Assembly: GCA_900315635.1 (NCBI GenBank)
Contig: OMZV01000002.1
Location: forward strand, 62,001-126,000
Length of the DNA: 64,000 nt
Reading direction: 5' to 3'
From: an uncultured Prevotella sp.
GTDB lineage: Bacteria > Bacteroidota > Bacteroidia > Bacteroidales > Bacteroidaceae
The position numbers and the translations under genes are program-made. The notes beneath the pieces were generated by a model. It was not told the origin of the DNA. It did not search any database and saw only the letters and a program-made list of their open reading frames with translations. Of the stretch, positions 1 to 8,125 are shown piece by piece; the stretch's first letter is position 1; every line of letters begins with the position of its first letter.

Positions 1-2
1 AA

Positions 3-1034
3 ACAAAGGCAAACTGGTCGAGCCTTATCCGTGGCATGTTCTTCACCACACTTATTTACGGAATACTCTCGGCTGCCGTCATTGCGGTAATGTTCAACTT
101 TGCCTTGCCGCCATTACGTCTTCTGAGTACTAGCCTGACTGGCAGTCACTGGGCTGGAAATGCAGTTTGTGGAGTCCTCACATTATTATTAATTGCACCG
201 TTCCTGCGCGCTATTATCATGAAGAAAAACCACAGCGAGGAAGCTAAGGCTCTGTGGACTGAGAATCACTTGAACCGTTACCCGCTGTTGTTCACCATGC
301 TCGTGAGGACAGTCATTGCGTCGGCATTCGTGTTCTATATCGTGACTTACCTTACCCGGTTCAGCGCCGGACTTATTATTGCGCTTGTCGTGGCTGTCAT
401 AACGGTGATGGTGCTGTCGCGTGGAATCAAGAAAAGAAGTATTACGCTGGAGCGTCGGTTCGTTCGCAACCTGCAATCGCGTGACGTTGCCGCCAGAGTC
501 CATGGCGACCGCCGCCCGTTGTTTGAGCAGCACTTGCTCGACCGTGATATACATATCGGACTGTTTACTATTCCGGAGGATTCTGAATGGGCTGGCAAAT
601 CGCTGAAGGATTTGAAGTTCCGCAATCGCTTTGGAGTCCATGTAAGCAGTATTATTCGTGGAGTTCAGCGGATAAATATTCCAACCGGCAGCTCTGTCTT
701 GTTCCCAAATGACAAGATTCAGGTCATCGGCGATGATGAACAGCTATCCAATTTCGGTAAGAGTATGAATGCCGAGATATATAAGGAAGACCCGAATATA
801 GAGAAGCACGACATGAAGTTGCGCCAGCTTGTGCTGTCGGGCAACAGCCAGTTCATAGGAAAGACGCTCAGCGAGTCGGGCATTCGTGACAAATACAACT
901 GTATGGTTGTTGGTGTTGAGGAAGGACAGGAGAAGCTGACTATGATTAGTCCGTCACGAAAGCTCTGTAAAGGCGACATCTTGTGGGTTGTCGGCGAGGA
1001 CGATGCACTGGCTAAGCTCATTGAAAATGCTTAA
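3..1034 (+). CDS. Cation:proton antiporter, C-terminal fragment with two TrkA-C domains
   Basis: The reading frame is open to the left edge, so this is the 3' part of a longer gene and the ATG at 36 is internal. Roughly the first 130 visible residues are hydrophobic (last membrane helices of a transporter). Two regulatory TrkA-C/RCK_C-like repeats follow: one near residues 175-250, with GLFTIPEDSEWAGKSLKDL, and one near 260-330, with FIGKTLSESGIRDKYN and a final DILWVVGEDDAL strand. That order, membrane domain then two TrkA-C domains, is typical of Bacteroidetes CPA-type antiporters that exchange Na+ or K+ for H+. The exact cation cannot be read. The gene ends in TAA, followed by an inverted repeat. 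Confidence 0.8.
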   Translation, partial: TKANWSSLIRGMFFTTLIYGILSAAVIAVMFNFALPPLRLLSTSLTGSHWAGNAVCGVLTLLLIAPFLRAIIMKKNHSEEAKALWTENHLNRYPLLFTMLVRTVIASAFVFYIVTYLTRFSAGLIIALVVAVITVMVLSRGIKKRSITLERRFVRNLQSRDVAARVHGDRRPLFEQHLLDRDIHIGLFTIPEDSEWAGKSLKDLKFRNRFGVHVSSIIRGVQRINIPTGSSVLFPNDKIQVIGDDEQLSNFGKSMNAEIYKEDPNIEKHDMKLRQLVLSGNSQFIGKTLSESGIRDKYNCMVVGVEEGQEKLTMISPSRKLCKGDILWVVGEDDALAKLIENA

Positions 1035-1043
1035 CTGGAAGAT

Positions 1044-1117
1044 ATTACAACAAGCTATTACTTTACAATAATTCTATTTCTCTAAGTTATACTTTATAAG
1101 TTTTAGCTTGTTGTAAT
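1044..1117. repeat. Inverted repeat downstream of the antiporter
   Basis: A 14-bp perfect inverted repeat, ATTACAACAAGCTA at 1044-1057 and its complement at 1104-1117, with a 46-nt AT-rich spacer. A third partial copy (CTTGTTGTAA) lies at 1165-1174. It may help end antiporter transcription, but there is no clean T-tract. I see no gene in the rest of 1035-1504, which is very AT-rich. Confidence 0.5.
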
Positions 1118-1504
1118 GTATCCATTTATATTATTTCTGCCCGTATTTTCTGTTATATTTTATTCTTGTTGTAACATTCAAAATGAGTGGGTTGAGTTGT
1201 TGCCCTATTTATTCCTAAATCCTTTGATTATCAAGCAATAACGTGATTCATCCACATTGAGATAATGCAATGATATAACTCTGTCATAAAATAATCACTG
1301 GCTTGATTTGAATGTGTTGTATAGTAAATAATTCGGTTAAACTTATAATATATAAACCGATAGCGTTTAACTAATATAAAAAACAGACTATTATTTTTGA
1401 CATAACATAAACATATATTACTTTTTCGGCCCGAAAGAAAAAGCAGGGTATTTAGGATAACTATATTTTAGAATTAAAAAGGCACTTTCGGAGGAAGCGC
1501 TATT

Positions 1505-1829
1505 GTGTTCAGGAACATTACAGGTTATTTAAGATGTATAGCTTCAACGCTAGTCAGCGTTAGAAGTCAAGGATTGTTAGCTGTTGGCAGAAGTCTGATT
1601 TCTGCATTGTTGATTGTGCTCTTGACACCGGCAATAGGGCAGACTGTAGCCGATAGTCTTGATTCTAATGTTGTTCCGAGGCACAGACTCTTGACTGCAC
1701 ACTCCGTACACTGTCGGTATTGATATTGAAGAAGCGGGCATTGTATATGATTGTGATGTTGATTCCGAGCGTGTTACTAGTGTCGTCGTGACTCTTCGAC
1801 CGCTTGTTTATTGCCTTCGAATGGAAATA
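1505..1829 (+). pseudogene. Possible degraded ORF upstream of a broken lipoprotein
   Basis: A GTG-initiated frame gives a signal-like hydrophobic stretch (SLISALLIVLLTPAIGQ) and stops at 1723. A second frame, open from about 1700, reads TPYTVGIDIEEAGIVYD and runs directly into the lipoprotein start at 1830. Neither piece is a complete recognisable protein. They look like parts of one gene separated by a frameshift, but I recognise no family. A spurious ORF remains possible. Confidence 0.3.
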
Positions 1830-2292
1830 ATGAAAAACAAACTATCATACATTATATTATTGACCGCTGTTGGTATGAGCTCTTGCTCGTCGGAAGACTC
1901 AACAGCGGTCAATCCTGATATACCCGAGGACAAAGCCGAGGCTGTCGGCTGACAGTGCCGACCATAAAGTTACGACCATCCACAATGCCTCTATTTATAT
2001 TCCGCCTTACACTGTCAGTGGGTCTACACGGGAGCCGTTGGCAATGTGGCAAAGCGGACGGCGGTATGTCTGTCATTTCCGGATTACAAATAGTGTCAGC
2101 GGCTCTACCGACCCGGCTGAGATTATCGACCCGAGCGGAACGAATCCTACCAAGGGCATTGAACTTGTAGATTTCGACGTCTATGTTCCTGACCCGGTAA
2201 CACATGCTTACAGGCGCACAATTATTCCTACTATTACAACGGGAATAGAAGACCTTGATTTACCGGCGGATTCCAAGCGGAATCTGTTCTGA
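1830..2292 (+). pseudogene. Frame-disrupted lipoprotein, unknown function
   Basis: The ATG at 1830 opens a classic lipoprotein signal (KNKLSYIILLTAVGMSSC, lipobox GMSSC), but this frame stops at a TGA at 1950-1952 after about 40 codons. A shift of one frame gives an uninterrupted continuation from before 1950 to 2292 (KVTTIHNASIYIPPYTVSG, then FRITNSVSG and DVYVPDPVTHAYRRTI), as expected for the mature domain of the same protein. The summed length is about 154 residues. The shift lies between 1879 and 1952. It is either a real pseudogene or a single-base assembly error. I do not recognise the family. Confidence 0.55.
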
Positions 2293-2338
2293 TTTTCCTG
2301 ACGAAATATATTTACACGAAAATAGTACGGAAACGAAT

Positions 2339-2430
2339 AAAGCGTAAAAGATACCCAATTACATTCTAATTGGGTATCTTTTACGCTTTAATTGGGTATC
2401 TTTTACGACCTAATTGGGTATCTTTTAGAA
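2339..2430. repeat. 22-bp periodic array A with perfect 23-bp inverted repeat
   Basis: Arms at 2339-2361 and 2367-2389 are exact reverse complements over 23 bp with a 5-nt loop. Two further units continue at 22-bp spacing, so the core TAATTGGGTATCTTTTA occurs three times in one orientation and once inverted. The array ends against the lptD stop codon at 2431. It sits between convergent genes, so a bidirectional terminator role is plausible. The same core and period recur at four other places in the window. Confidence 0.9.
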
Positions 2431-5301
2431 TTAGTACCACTGAACGGCATTGCTTATACCGCTGCGCTTGTCGTATTTGAGGGCATCGGTAAGTGTTGCG
2501 GCGTTACAGCGGAACGTGAAGTTGTAACTTGTGTACGGGCGGAGAACTATCGATGCGCTCATGTTGAAGCAGTGGAGGTCACGGCTGAGACTGGCGGTGG
2601 TCATACTCAGGTCGTGGTTGTCGAAGTCGTAACCGCTGGCGAACGTAATGTTCCAACCGTCACTGATGCGGACGTTTCCGCTGACGTTCAGTGTCTGGGT
2701 GAACTTGTACGGATAGCGCATCTTCTTGTAATTGAACTTGTTTATATCGGTGTTCTCACGCATTGTGATACCGTAGCCGAAGGTCAGCGACCATGGCATT
2801 GAGAACAGCATGTAGCCATCCTCGTCGGTCTCGGCTATATTGCCGCTCTTCTTCTTGGCGCTGTGCTTTCCTTTCTCCATCACGTCGTCGACGTTTGACT
2901 CTATGTCGGTGTCAACACCCTCGCCGTCGTCATAGTCGTCGTCTTTGTCCTCGTCGTCGCCGTGTCCGAACCATTTTTTGAGTTTCTCAGGGTTGAGGGT
3001 GAACGAAATATTCTGGCTGAATCCCTGGAAGCGTGGCATGCGGTGGAAGTGGAACTCGGTATGATTGCCGACGTATGGGCGACCGTTCTCGTCGAGTTCG
3101 TAAGCGTACATCGAGAAGCGGGCGTTCATGGAGAAGGTGTAGTTCTTCCACCATTTGAGACGCAGGCGGACTGTCGGGTCGCTCCAGCGGTGGGTAGCCG
3201 CAGCGGCATTGTATGACATGTTCAGTCCCAGCTCATCGATGATGCTTATCTTCTTGACACCGGTAGAGTCCTTGTCGCTCTTTATCTTGGCTTCGATGTT
3301 GTTTGATATGTCGAAGGAGATGTTCTTTGTCTGTCCGCGGCCCGGATAGCCATAGAGTGAGCCTTCGTATGGCGAGTACTCGACGTAGTGGAGCTGTCCG
3401 TTGGCATCGGTGTACTGATAGCTGTCGTAATAGCCATAGCGGCTCGCACTGAAGTCAGGTGCATAGCTGAAGCTTACCTGCGGGGTTATGACGTGGCGGA
3501 TAGCCTGGATCTTGTCGCCGAATATCTTGCGGTTAGGAATCCAGAATCCATAAATCTTCGTGCTTGCAGAGACGGCGAGGTTCCAGTTGTAGATGTTGTG
3601 GAAACCGTTTACAGTGTCTCGAACTTCCGTCTGTGTGGCTTCATCCCATGAGCGGTTGACCTTCTGGAGGTACATGCGGTCGTAGAAATTGAACGATGGC
3701 GACACGTTGATGTAGTTGAACAGCGTGAAGTTTGCCTGAATAGGTATGCTGTGGTTCCATCCGTTGCGCCAGTCACGGGCAAGGTTGGAGTGCAGAAGCT
3801 GGTCTTCCTTGGTGTTGATGGAGTTGCTGATCTGTCCTGTGTAGCTCATGGAGATCTTCTCATACCAGCGTTCCTTTCCGGCGGCATGCTTGCGCTTGAA
3901 CGGGTAGAAACGGCTGATGTTGATGTTGAGGTCAGGCAGTGTCATCGCAATTGTTGAGTCACGCATGTTCTGGCTTAGGTTGGTCGTTGCGCTGAGCGAC
4001 ATGCCTATGCTTGAGAATGACGTGCTCCAGCTCACGGATGATGTACGGGTCGACTGTGTCATGGTCTGCGGGTTGTACATACTGGTGAGGTTGTTGCGCT
4101 CATAACTGGATGTGGCGAAGTTGACACTTGCCGACAGGTTGCTGAACGGGTTTGCCTTGGCATCCTGACGGTGGCTCCACTGTATCTTGAAACTGGTCTG
4201 CTTGGCATAGTCAGGCATTCCCTTGTCGCCAGTACGTGTGTCCTGATAGCTGAAGTAGAATGAGCCGCTGTAGCGGTAGCGCTTGCGGTAGTTGCTGGCT
4301 GCGCTCAGTCCCCATGAGCCCTGGGTGTATATCTCGCCGAGGAGCTTGAGGTCCCATTTGTCGCTTATGGCAAAGTAGTAACCTCCGTCACGCAGGTAGA
4401 ATCCGCGGTCGTTCTCATCGCCATAGCTTGGCATGATGAATCCAGAGGAATATTTCTTTGAGAATGGGAAGAAGCCGTAAGGAATAGCCAGTGGCAGCGG
4501 TACGTCGGCTACAACGAGATATGCCGGTCCGAAGACGACGTCCTTGTTAGGGCGCACCTTCGCACGGCTCAGTGCAATGTAGAAGTCTGGGTGTGGCTTG
4601 TCGCAGGTGGTATAGCGTCCGTGCTGCATATAGATGATTCCGGAGGAGTCGCGCTTGGCTATCTCGCCACGCATGAATCCGTCGTCCTGAGCGGTATAAA
4701 CCTGGCTTATAAGTCCTTTCTTGGTCTTGAAGTTATAAGCCATCGTGTCGCTCTGGTACTCGTCGGAGCCCATCTTGAACACTGGGGCACCCTTGATGGT
4801 GTCGCCGTCGTTCTCGTCACGGAATGCCTGGGTGGTGTCCTTGACGCCGGTCGCACGGACAAGGCTGCTGTCAAGGCTTACGTAGACTTTTTCACTCTTG
4901 AGGTTCATGTTCTCGTAATCGACGTTGGATGAACCATAAAGATAGGCGATGCCTGTCTGGGCGTCATAAACAATTGAGTCGTTGGCTGAATACTTCACCG
5001 GTGCTTCGATACCGTTGCTTTTGGCTTTCTGGATACTGTCACGGCGTAATGAGTCGTCGACAGCCTTGTTGTGCGCGGCTATAGCCTGGTGGAGAGAATC
5101 GAGCACAACGGTATCTTTCTTCACGGAATCGGAGGCTTCGCCTGCCTTTACTCCCTGAAGAATCTTGTGTGTGTCAACATTAACGGTATCGTTGACGGAA
5201 GAAAATAATGGTGAAGAGTTCAAACCATATATATTACCCTCAGCCGCTATAACCATAACGACTGAAATAATAAGCAATATGATAGTGGTTCTTGTGCGCA
5301 T
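2431..5301 (-). CDS. lptD: LPS-assembly outer-membrane protein LptD
   Basis: About 956 residues. It would insert lipopolysaccharide into the outer leaflet of the outer membrane. After a signal peptide (ILLIISVVMVIAAEG) comes an OstA/LptA-like periplasmic domain (YDAQTGIAYLYGSSNVDYEN), then a long beta-barrel with aromatic strands, the conserved IPYGFFPFSKKYSSGFIMP region and a C-terminal VQWY end. I chose the ATG at 5301. The ATG at 5328 lies upstream of the TAACTTTGC promoter box at 5315-5323, whereas 5301 opens directly into the signal peptide. A strongly acidic insertion (DDEDKDDDYDDGEGVDTD) sits near residue 785 in the barrel. Convergent with the broken lipoprotein. Confidence 0.9.
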   Translation of the reverse strand: MRTRTTIILLIISVVMVIAAEGNIYGLNSSPLFSSVNDTVNVDTHKILQGVKAGEASDSVKKDTVVLDSLHQAIAAHNKAVDDSLRRDSIQKAKSNGIEAPVKYSANDSIVYDAQTGIAYLYGSSNVDYENMNLKSEKVYVSLDSSLVRATGVKDTTQAFRDENDGDTIKGAPVFKMGSDEYQSDTMAYNFKTKKGLISQVYTAQDDGFMRGEIAKRDSSGIIYMQHGRYTTCDKPHPDFYIALSRAKVRPNKDVVFGPAYLVVADVPLPLAIPYGFFPFSKKYSSGFIMPSYGDENDRGFYLRDGGYYFAISDKWDLKLLGEIYTQGSWGLSAASNYRKRYRYSGSFYFSYQDTRTGDKGMPDYAKQTSFKIQWSHRQDAKANPFSNLSASVNFATSSYERNNLTSMYNPQTMTQSTRTSSVSWSTSFSSIGMSLSATTNLSQNMRDSTIAMTLPDLNINISRFYPFKRKHAAGKERWYEKISMSYTGQISNSINTKEDQLLHSNLARDWRNGWNHSIPIQANFTLFNYINVSPSFNFYDRMYLQKVNRSWDEATQTEVRDTVNGFHNIYNWNLAVSASTKIYGFWIPNRKIFGDKIQAIRHVITPQVSFSYAPDFSASRYGYYDSYQYTDANGQLHYVEYSPYEGSLYGYPGRGQTKNISFDISNNIEAKIKSDKDSTGVKKISIIDELGLNMSYNAAAATHRWSDPTVRLRLKWWKNYTFSMNARFSMYAYELDENGRPYVGNHTEFHFHRMPRFQGFSQNISFTLNPEKLKKWFGHGDDEDKDDDYDDGEGVDTDIESNVDDVMEKGKHSAKKKSGNIAETDEDGYMLFSMPWSLTFGYGITMRENTDINKFNYKKMRYPYKFTQTLNVSGNVRISDGWNITFASGYDFDNHDLSMTTASLSRDLHCFNMSASIVLRPYTSYNFTFRCNAATLTDALKYDKRSGISNAVQWY

Positions 5302-5314
5302 TGCTAAACAATCG

Positions 5315-5323
5315 GCAAAGTTA
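5315..5323 (-). promoter_or_regulatory. Promoter -7 box of lptD
   Basis: TAACTTTGC on the minus strand fits the Bacteroidetes -7 consensus TAnnTTTG. It is only 13 nt from the ATG at 5301, implying a very short leader, and it rules against the upstream ATG at 5328. Confidence 0.6.
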
Positions 5324-5395
5324 CACAAAACTTTGTAGTTAGAACGTTCTAATTAGAACTTTTTTTGTTAAATCCCGCTTTTTAACCTCGCTAAG

Positions 5396-5492
5396 GTGTA
5401 TTTCCTCTTTTTACTTTTTTGCCTTTTTACTTTTTTATTTGCCTTCTGCTTCTTTTTACCTTTTTACTTTTTTACCTTTTTGCCTTTCCTCA
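5396..5492. repeat. Pyrimidine-rich simple repeat
   Basis: Degenerate 8-10 nt units of the type CTTTTTAC/CTTTTTGC are repeated about ten times. The right part forms the 3' end of the HD-domain gene and encodes its Lys-rich tail. The lptD promoter region lies just to the left. One of several dispersed simple repeats in this window. Confidence 0.75.
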
Positions 5493-6067
5493 AAGAGTTC
5501 GTGCCACTCGTGGAAACGTTCCAACCCTTCCTTTCCAAACTTTGCAAGACTGCGTTCGGCCTGTTCGTAAGTTTTTTCGGCTGTTGGATGGGACTTGCTG
5601 TAGAACTTGTCGGCATAGCAGATAAGCTTTTCTTCGAGTGTTTCAGGTAAGAAGTCCTGATGGGGCAGGGGAAGATTCTGGCTGATAATCTCGTTCTTGG
5701 TAAGTCCGGCACCGGTGTGGCGTTCACAGACACGGGCGTGGCGTGGATAGCCTTCGGCACGCATTATCTTTCCGCCGATAAGTCCGTGGCAGATGTAAGG
5801 CTCTGTGCCAAAGCATTCTATTCCCGGTGCATTGCAACGGAATATCCCGATGTCGTGGAGCATTGCCGCCTCAATAATAAACTGGCGGTCCATCTTCAGT
5901 TCGGGATGGGCATCACAAATACTCACAGCACGCTTCATTACGAGCGTGCTGTGAGTTATGAGAATCCAGCGGAGCTTATTGTCCGCCGGATAATATTTGT
6001 CTATAATAGAGCCTACCCAAGCCCTCCCGCATGGGAGGGATGTTGAAATGCTTGATAAACTCTCCAT
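5456..6067 (-). CDS. HD-domain phosphohydrolase (HDIG family)
   Basis: A 203-residue soluble protein. The metal-binding HD signature is clear: EAAMLHDIGIFRCNAPGI, an upstream THS histidine in ILITHSTLVMKRA, and the later ICHGLIGGKI and CERHTGAGL histidines. Such proteins hydrolyse phosphomonoester or nucleotide substrates; the substrate here is unknown. Both ends look repeat-derived. Residues of about 7-20 (SISTSLPCGRAWVG) are encoded by one arm of a GC-rich inverted repeat, and the C-terminal KGKKVKR by the pyrimidine repeat. The family core begins at IIDKYYPADNKL, so the annotated start at 6067 may include an acquired extension; no other in-frame ATG precedes the core. Confidence 0.75.
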   Translation of the reverse strand: MESLSSISTSLPCGRAWVGSIIDKYYPADNKLRWILITHSTLVMKRAVSICDAHPELKMDRQFIIEAAMLHDIGIFRCNAPGIECFGTEPYICHGLIGGKIMRAEGYPRHARVCERHTGAGLTKNEIISQNLPLPHQDFLPETLEEKLICYADKFYSKSHPTAEKTYEQAERSLAKFGKEGLERFHEWHELFEERQKGKKVKR

Positions 6068-6144
6068 TTTCTGTTCATATTTGACCTACCCAAGCTAATG
6101 TTTAACTTAGAAATTAAACATCCCCTCCAAGCGGAGGGGCTTGG
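6017..6144. repeat. GC-rich MITE-like inverted repeat
   Basis: Left arm 6017-6044 (CCAAGCCCTCCCGCATGGGA...) and right arm 6117-6144 (...GGAGGGGCTTGG) are complementary, with the motif CCTACCCAAGC also repeated at 6012 and 6085. It belongs to the family seen at 16525-16650 and 38271-38458. The left arm lies inside the 5' end of the HD-domain ORF. The right arm is immediately 3' of oadA on the minus strand and may end its transcript. Confidence 0.75.
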
Positions 6145-6152
6145 GGAGGCTT

Positions 6153-7925
6153 TTAGTCTTCTCTCTGTATATAAGCGATTACATCGCCCTTGCGAACCTT
6201 AGAGCCTTGCTTGGCATCGATTTCGACAAGCTTGCCACCGAGGTCGGCAGGTACTGTGACGAACTCGCCCCAAGGTGCCTGAATGTAGCAGAATGCATCG
6301 CCTTCCTTGTATTCCTTGCCAATGAACGGCTCAACAGCTGGTGCTGCTTCGCCATCGCCCTGGAACTCCCAGAATATCTGTCCCTTGACAGGAGCAACGA
6401 TAGCGTCAGCCTTAGCGTGCTTGAATGCAATTGCCTCTTCTGGAGAAACCTTTGCACCCTCACGTGCGTCCTTAGCCTTCTGAAGGTCGGCGAGGAAGTT
6501 CTTCTTAGCCTGACCGCTCTTGTAGTTACGGTACTGCTCTGGATGCATGGCGAGCTCGAAGAGTTCCTCATCATCCTTACCGAAGTCCCAACCGTTCTTC
6601 TTCATTTCCTCACGGAACTCAGGAAGCTTGTTCTCAAGCAGAGTATGAGGGTCAACATCGGTGAACTCACGGCCTTGCTTCTTTGCAAGTTCCTTAAGCT
6701 CAGGAGCAATCTCGCCAGGAACCTTACCGCTCTTTCCGAGAATCATACCCCACATATTGTCGTCCATCATAACGAAACGACCCTTGCCCTGCTCCATAGT
6801 AAGGAGGTTCATGAGGGCAATGTTCTTTGTATACTGTGAGAATGGAGTTACAAGTGGTGGATAACCGACACGTGGCCATACGTAAGCTACCTCGTCGAAG
6901 AGCTTGATAAGCAGGTCGTCCATAGAGTATTCCGGCTCGCCCTTCTTCTTGCGGAGGTGGTTGATGGTTTCACGCATACCGCCGAGGTCTGCCATCATAC
7001 TTCCCATCATACCGCCAGGAAGTCCGCAGGTAAGGAGAAGTGAAGACATAATCTTGTTGCCCGGGTTGATGAAGTAGCCCAGCCACTCGTCGATGAACTC
7101 CTGAGTGAGGGCACGAGCTTCCATGTAAGCGCTCATGTTAATCTCAGGAACATCGAAGCCTGCGTGCTTCAGCATGCTCTGAACAGAGATAACGTCCGGA
7201 TGAACCTTACCCCAAGCCAATGGCTCGATAGCTGTATCGATGATGTCGGCACCATTCTGGCAAACCTCAAGGATACTTGCCATTGACAGACCCGGACCTG
7301 AATGCCCGTGATACTCGATGACAATCTCAGGATGCTTGTCCTTGATCATCTTTGTAAGCTTGCCAAGGAATGCCGGCTGACCGATACCTGCCATATCCTT
7401 AAGGCAGATCTCCTCAGCGCCTGCCTCAATCTCCTGGTCGGCTAGCTTGCTGTAGTATTCGAGTGTGTGAACCGGTGATGTGGTAATACAAAGTGTGCCC
7501 TGAGGGGTCATGCCTGCCTCTTTAGCCCACTTGATTGACGGTGCAATATTGCGAATGTCGTTCAGTCCATCGAAGATACGTGGAATGTCCACACCCTGAG
7601 CGTGCTTAACCTTATACATCATCTGGCGAACATCGTCAGGCACCGGATACATGCGCAGTGCGTTAAGACCACGGTCGAGCATGTGGGTTTTGATTCCAAC
7701 CTCATTGAAAGGCTTGCAGAATGCACGGACGGCATCGTTAGGATTCTCGCCGGCAAGCAGCTGAACCTGCTCGAAGGCACCGCCGTTAGTCTCCACACGT
7801 GAGAAACATCCCATCTTAATTATAACGGGAGCTATACGCTCCAACTGGTCCTTGCGTGGCTGGAATTTTCCAGAACTCTGCCACATGTCCCGGTAAACGA
7901 GACTGAACTGAATTTTCTTTCCCAT
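6153..7925 (-). CDS. oadA: Oxaloacetate decarboxylase alpha / carboxyltransferase, no biotin lysine
   Basis: 590 residues. The N-terminal carboxyltransferase TIM barrel carries metal and active-site motifs: YRDMWQSS (residues 10-17), EICLKDMAGIG with the lysine expected to be carbamylated, and EYHGHSGPG for the histidine ligands. A PYC_OADA-type middle domain follows. The last about 85 residues (from DAIVAPVKGQI) have a biotinyl-domain fold pattern, but the expected EAMKM motif is replaced by YIQAPWGEFVTVPA, so no biotinylation lysine is present. The enzyme would have to use a separate biotin carrier or act otherwise. The family moves CO2 between biotin and pyruvate/oxaloacetate. No beta, gamma or carrier gene is nearby. 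The gene name follows the carboxyltransferase domain. Confidence 0.85.
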   Translation of the reverse strand: MGKKIQFSLVYRDMWQSSGKFQPRKDQLERIAPVIIKMGCFSRVETNGGAFEQVQLLAGENPNDAVRAFCKPFNEVGIKTHMLDRGLNALRMYPVPDDVRQMMYKVKHAQGVDIPRIFDGLNDIRNIAPSIKWAKEAGMTPQGTLCITTSPVHTLEYYSKLADQEIEAGAEEICLKDMAGIGQPAFLGKLTKMIKDKHPEIVIEYHGHSGPGLSMASILEVCQNGADIIDTAIEPLAWGKVHPDVISVQSMLKHAGFDVPEINMSAYMEARALTQEFIDEWLGYFINPGNKIMSSLLLTCGLPGGMMGSMMADLGGMRETINHLRKKKGEPEYSMDDLLIKLFDEVAYVWPRVGYPPLVTPFSQYTKNIALMNLLTMEQGKGRFVMMDDNMWGMILGKSGKVPGEIAPELKELAKKQGREFTDVDPHTLLENKLPEFREEMKKNGWDFGKDDEELFELAMHPEQYRNYKSGQAKKNFLADLQKAKDAREGAKVSPEEAIAFKHAKADAIVAPVKGQIFWEFQGDGEAAPAVEPFIGKEYKEGDAFCYIQAPWGEFVTVPADLGGKLVEIDAKQGSKVRKGDVIAYIQRED

Positions 7926-7994
7926 TGAAATGAAATATCTTTTATTCTTGATTTCGAAAAGCGTCCACTGTGCCTACTATGCACTATGGGTGTG

Positions 7995-8002
7995 CAAAAT
8001 TA
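7995..8002 (-). promoter_or_regulatory. Promoter -7 box of oadA
   Basis: TAATTTTG on the minus strand, 70 nt upstream of the oadA ATG. It fits TAnnTTTG and is followed by GCAC as at many promoters here. Confidence 0.6.
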
Positions 8003-8078
8003 CCTAAAAAAATCCAATTAGTAGCTCATGCAACTCAATTTTTGCAACTTTTGACTTGTATTTTGAGCAATTTTGCAT

Positions 8079-8086
8079 TACCTTTG
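8079..8086 (+). promoter_or_regulatory. Promoter -7 box of the lipoprotein/tlpA operon
   Basis: TACCTTTG followed by CAC, about 40 nt upstream of the ATG at 8126. Divergent from the oadA promoter 80 bp away. Confidence 0.65.
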
Positions 8087-8125
8087 CACGAAATATCCAA
8101 TGTGAGCAATAACAAAAGGACTTAA

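Noticed and set aside
2392-2802. A plus-strand ORF of 136 codons
   Set aside because: It is antisense to the end of lptD; the minus strand has clear LptD features.
6141-6839. A plus-strand ORF of 232 codons
   Set aside because: It lies opposite the conserved oadA gene and has the composition of a frame shadow.
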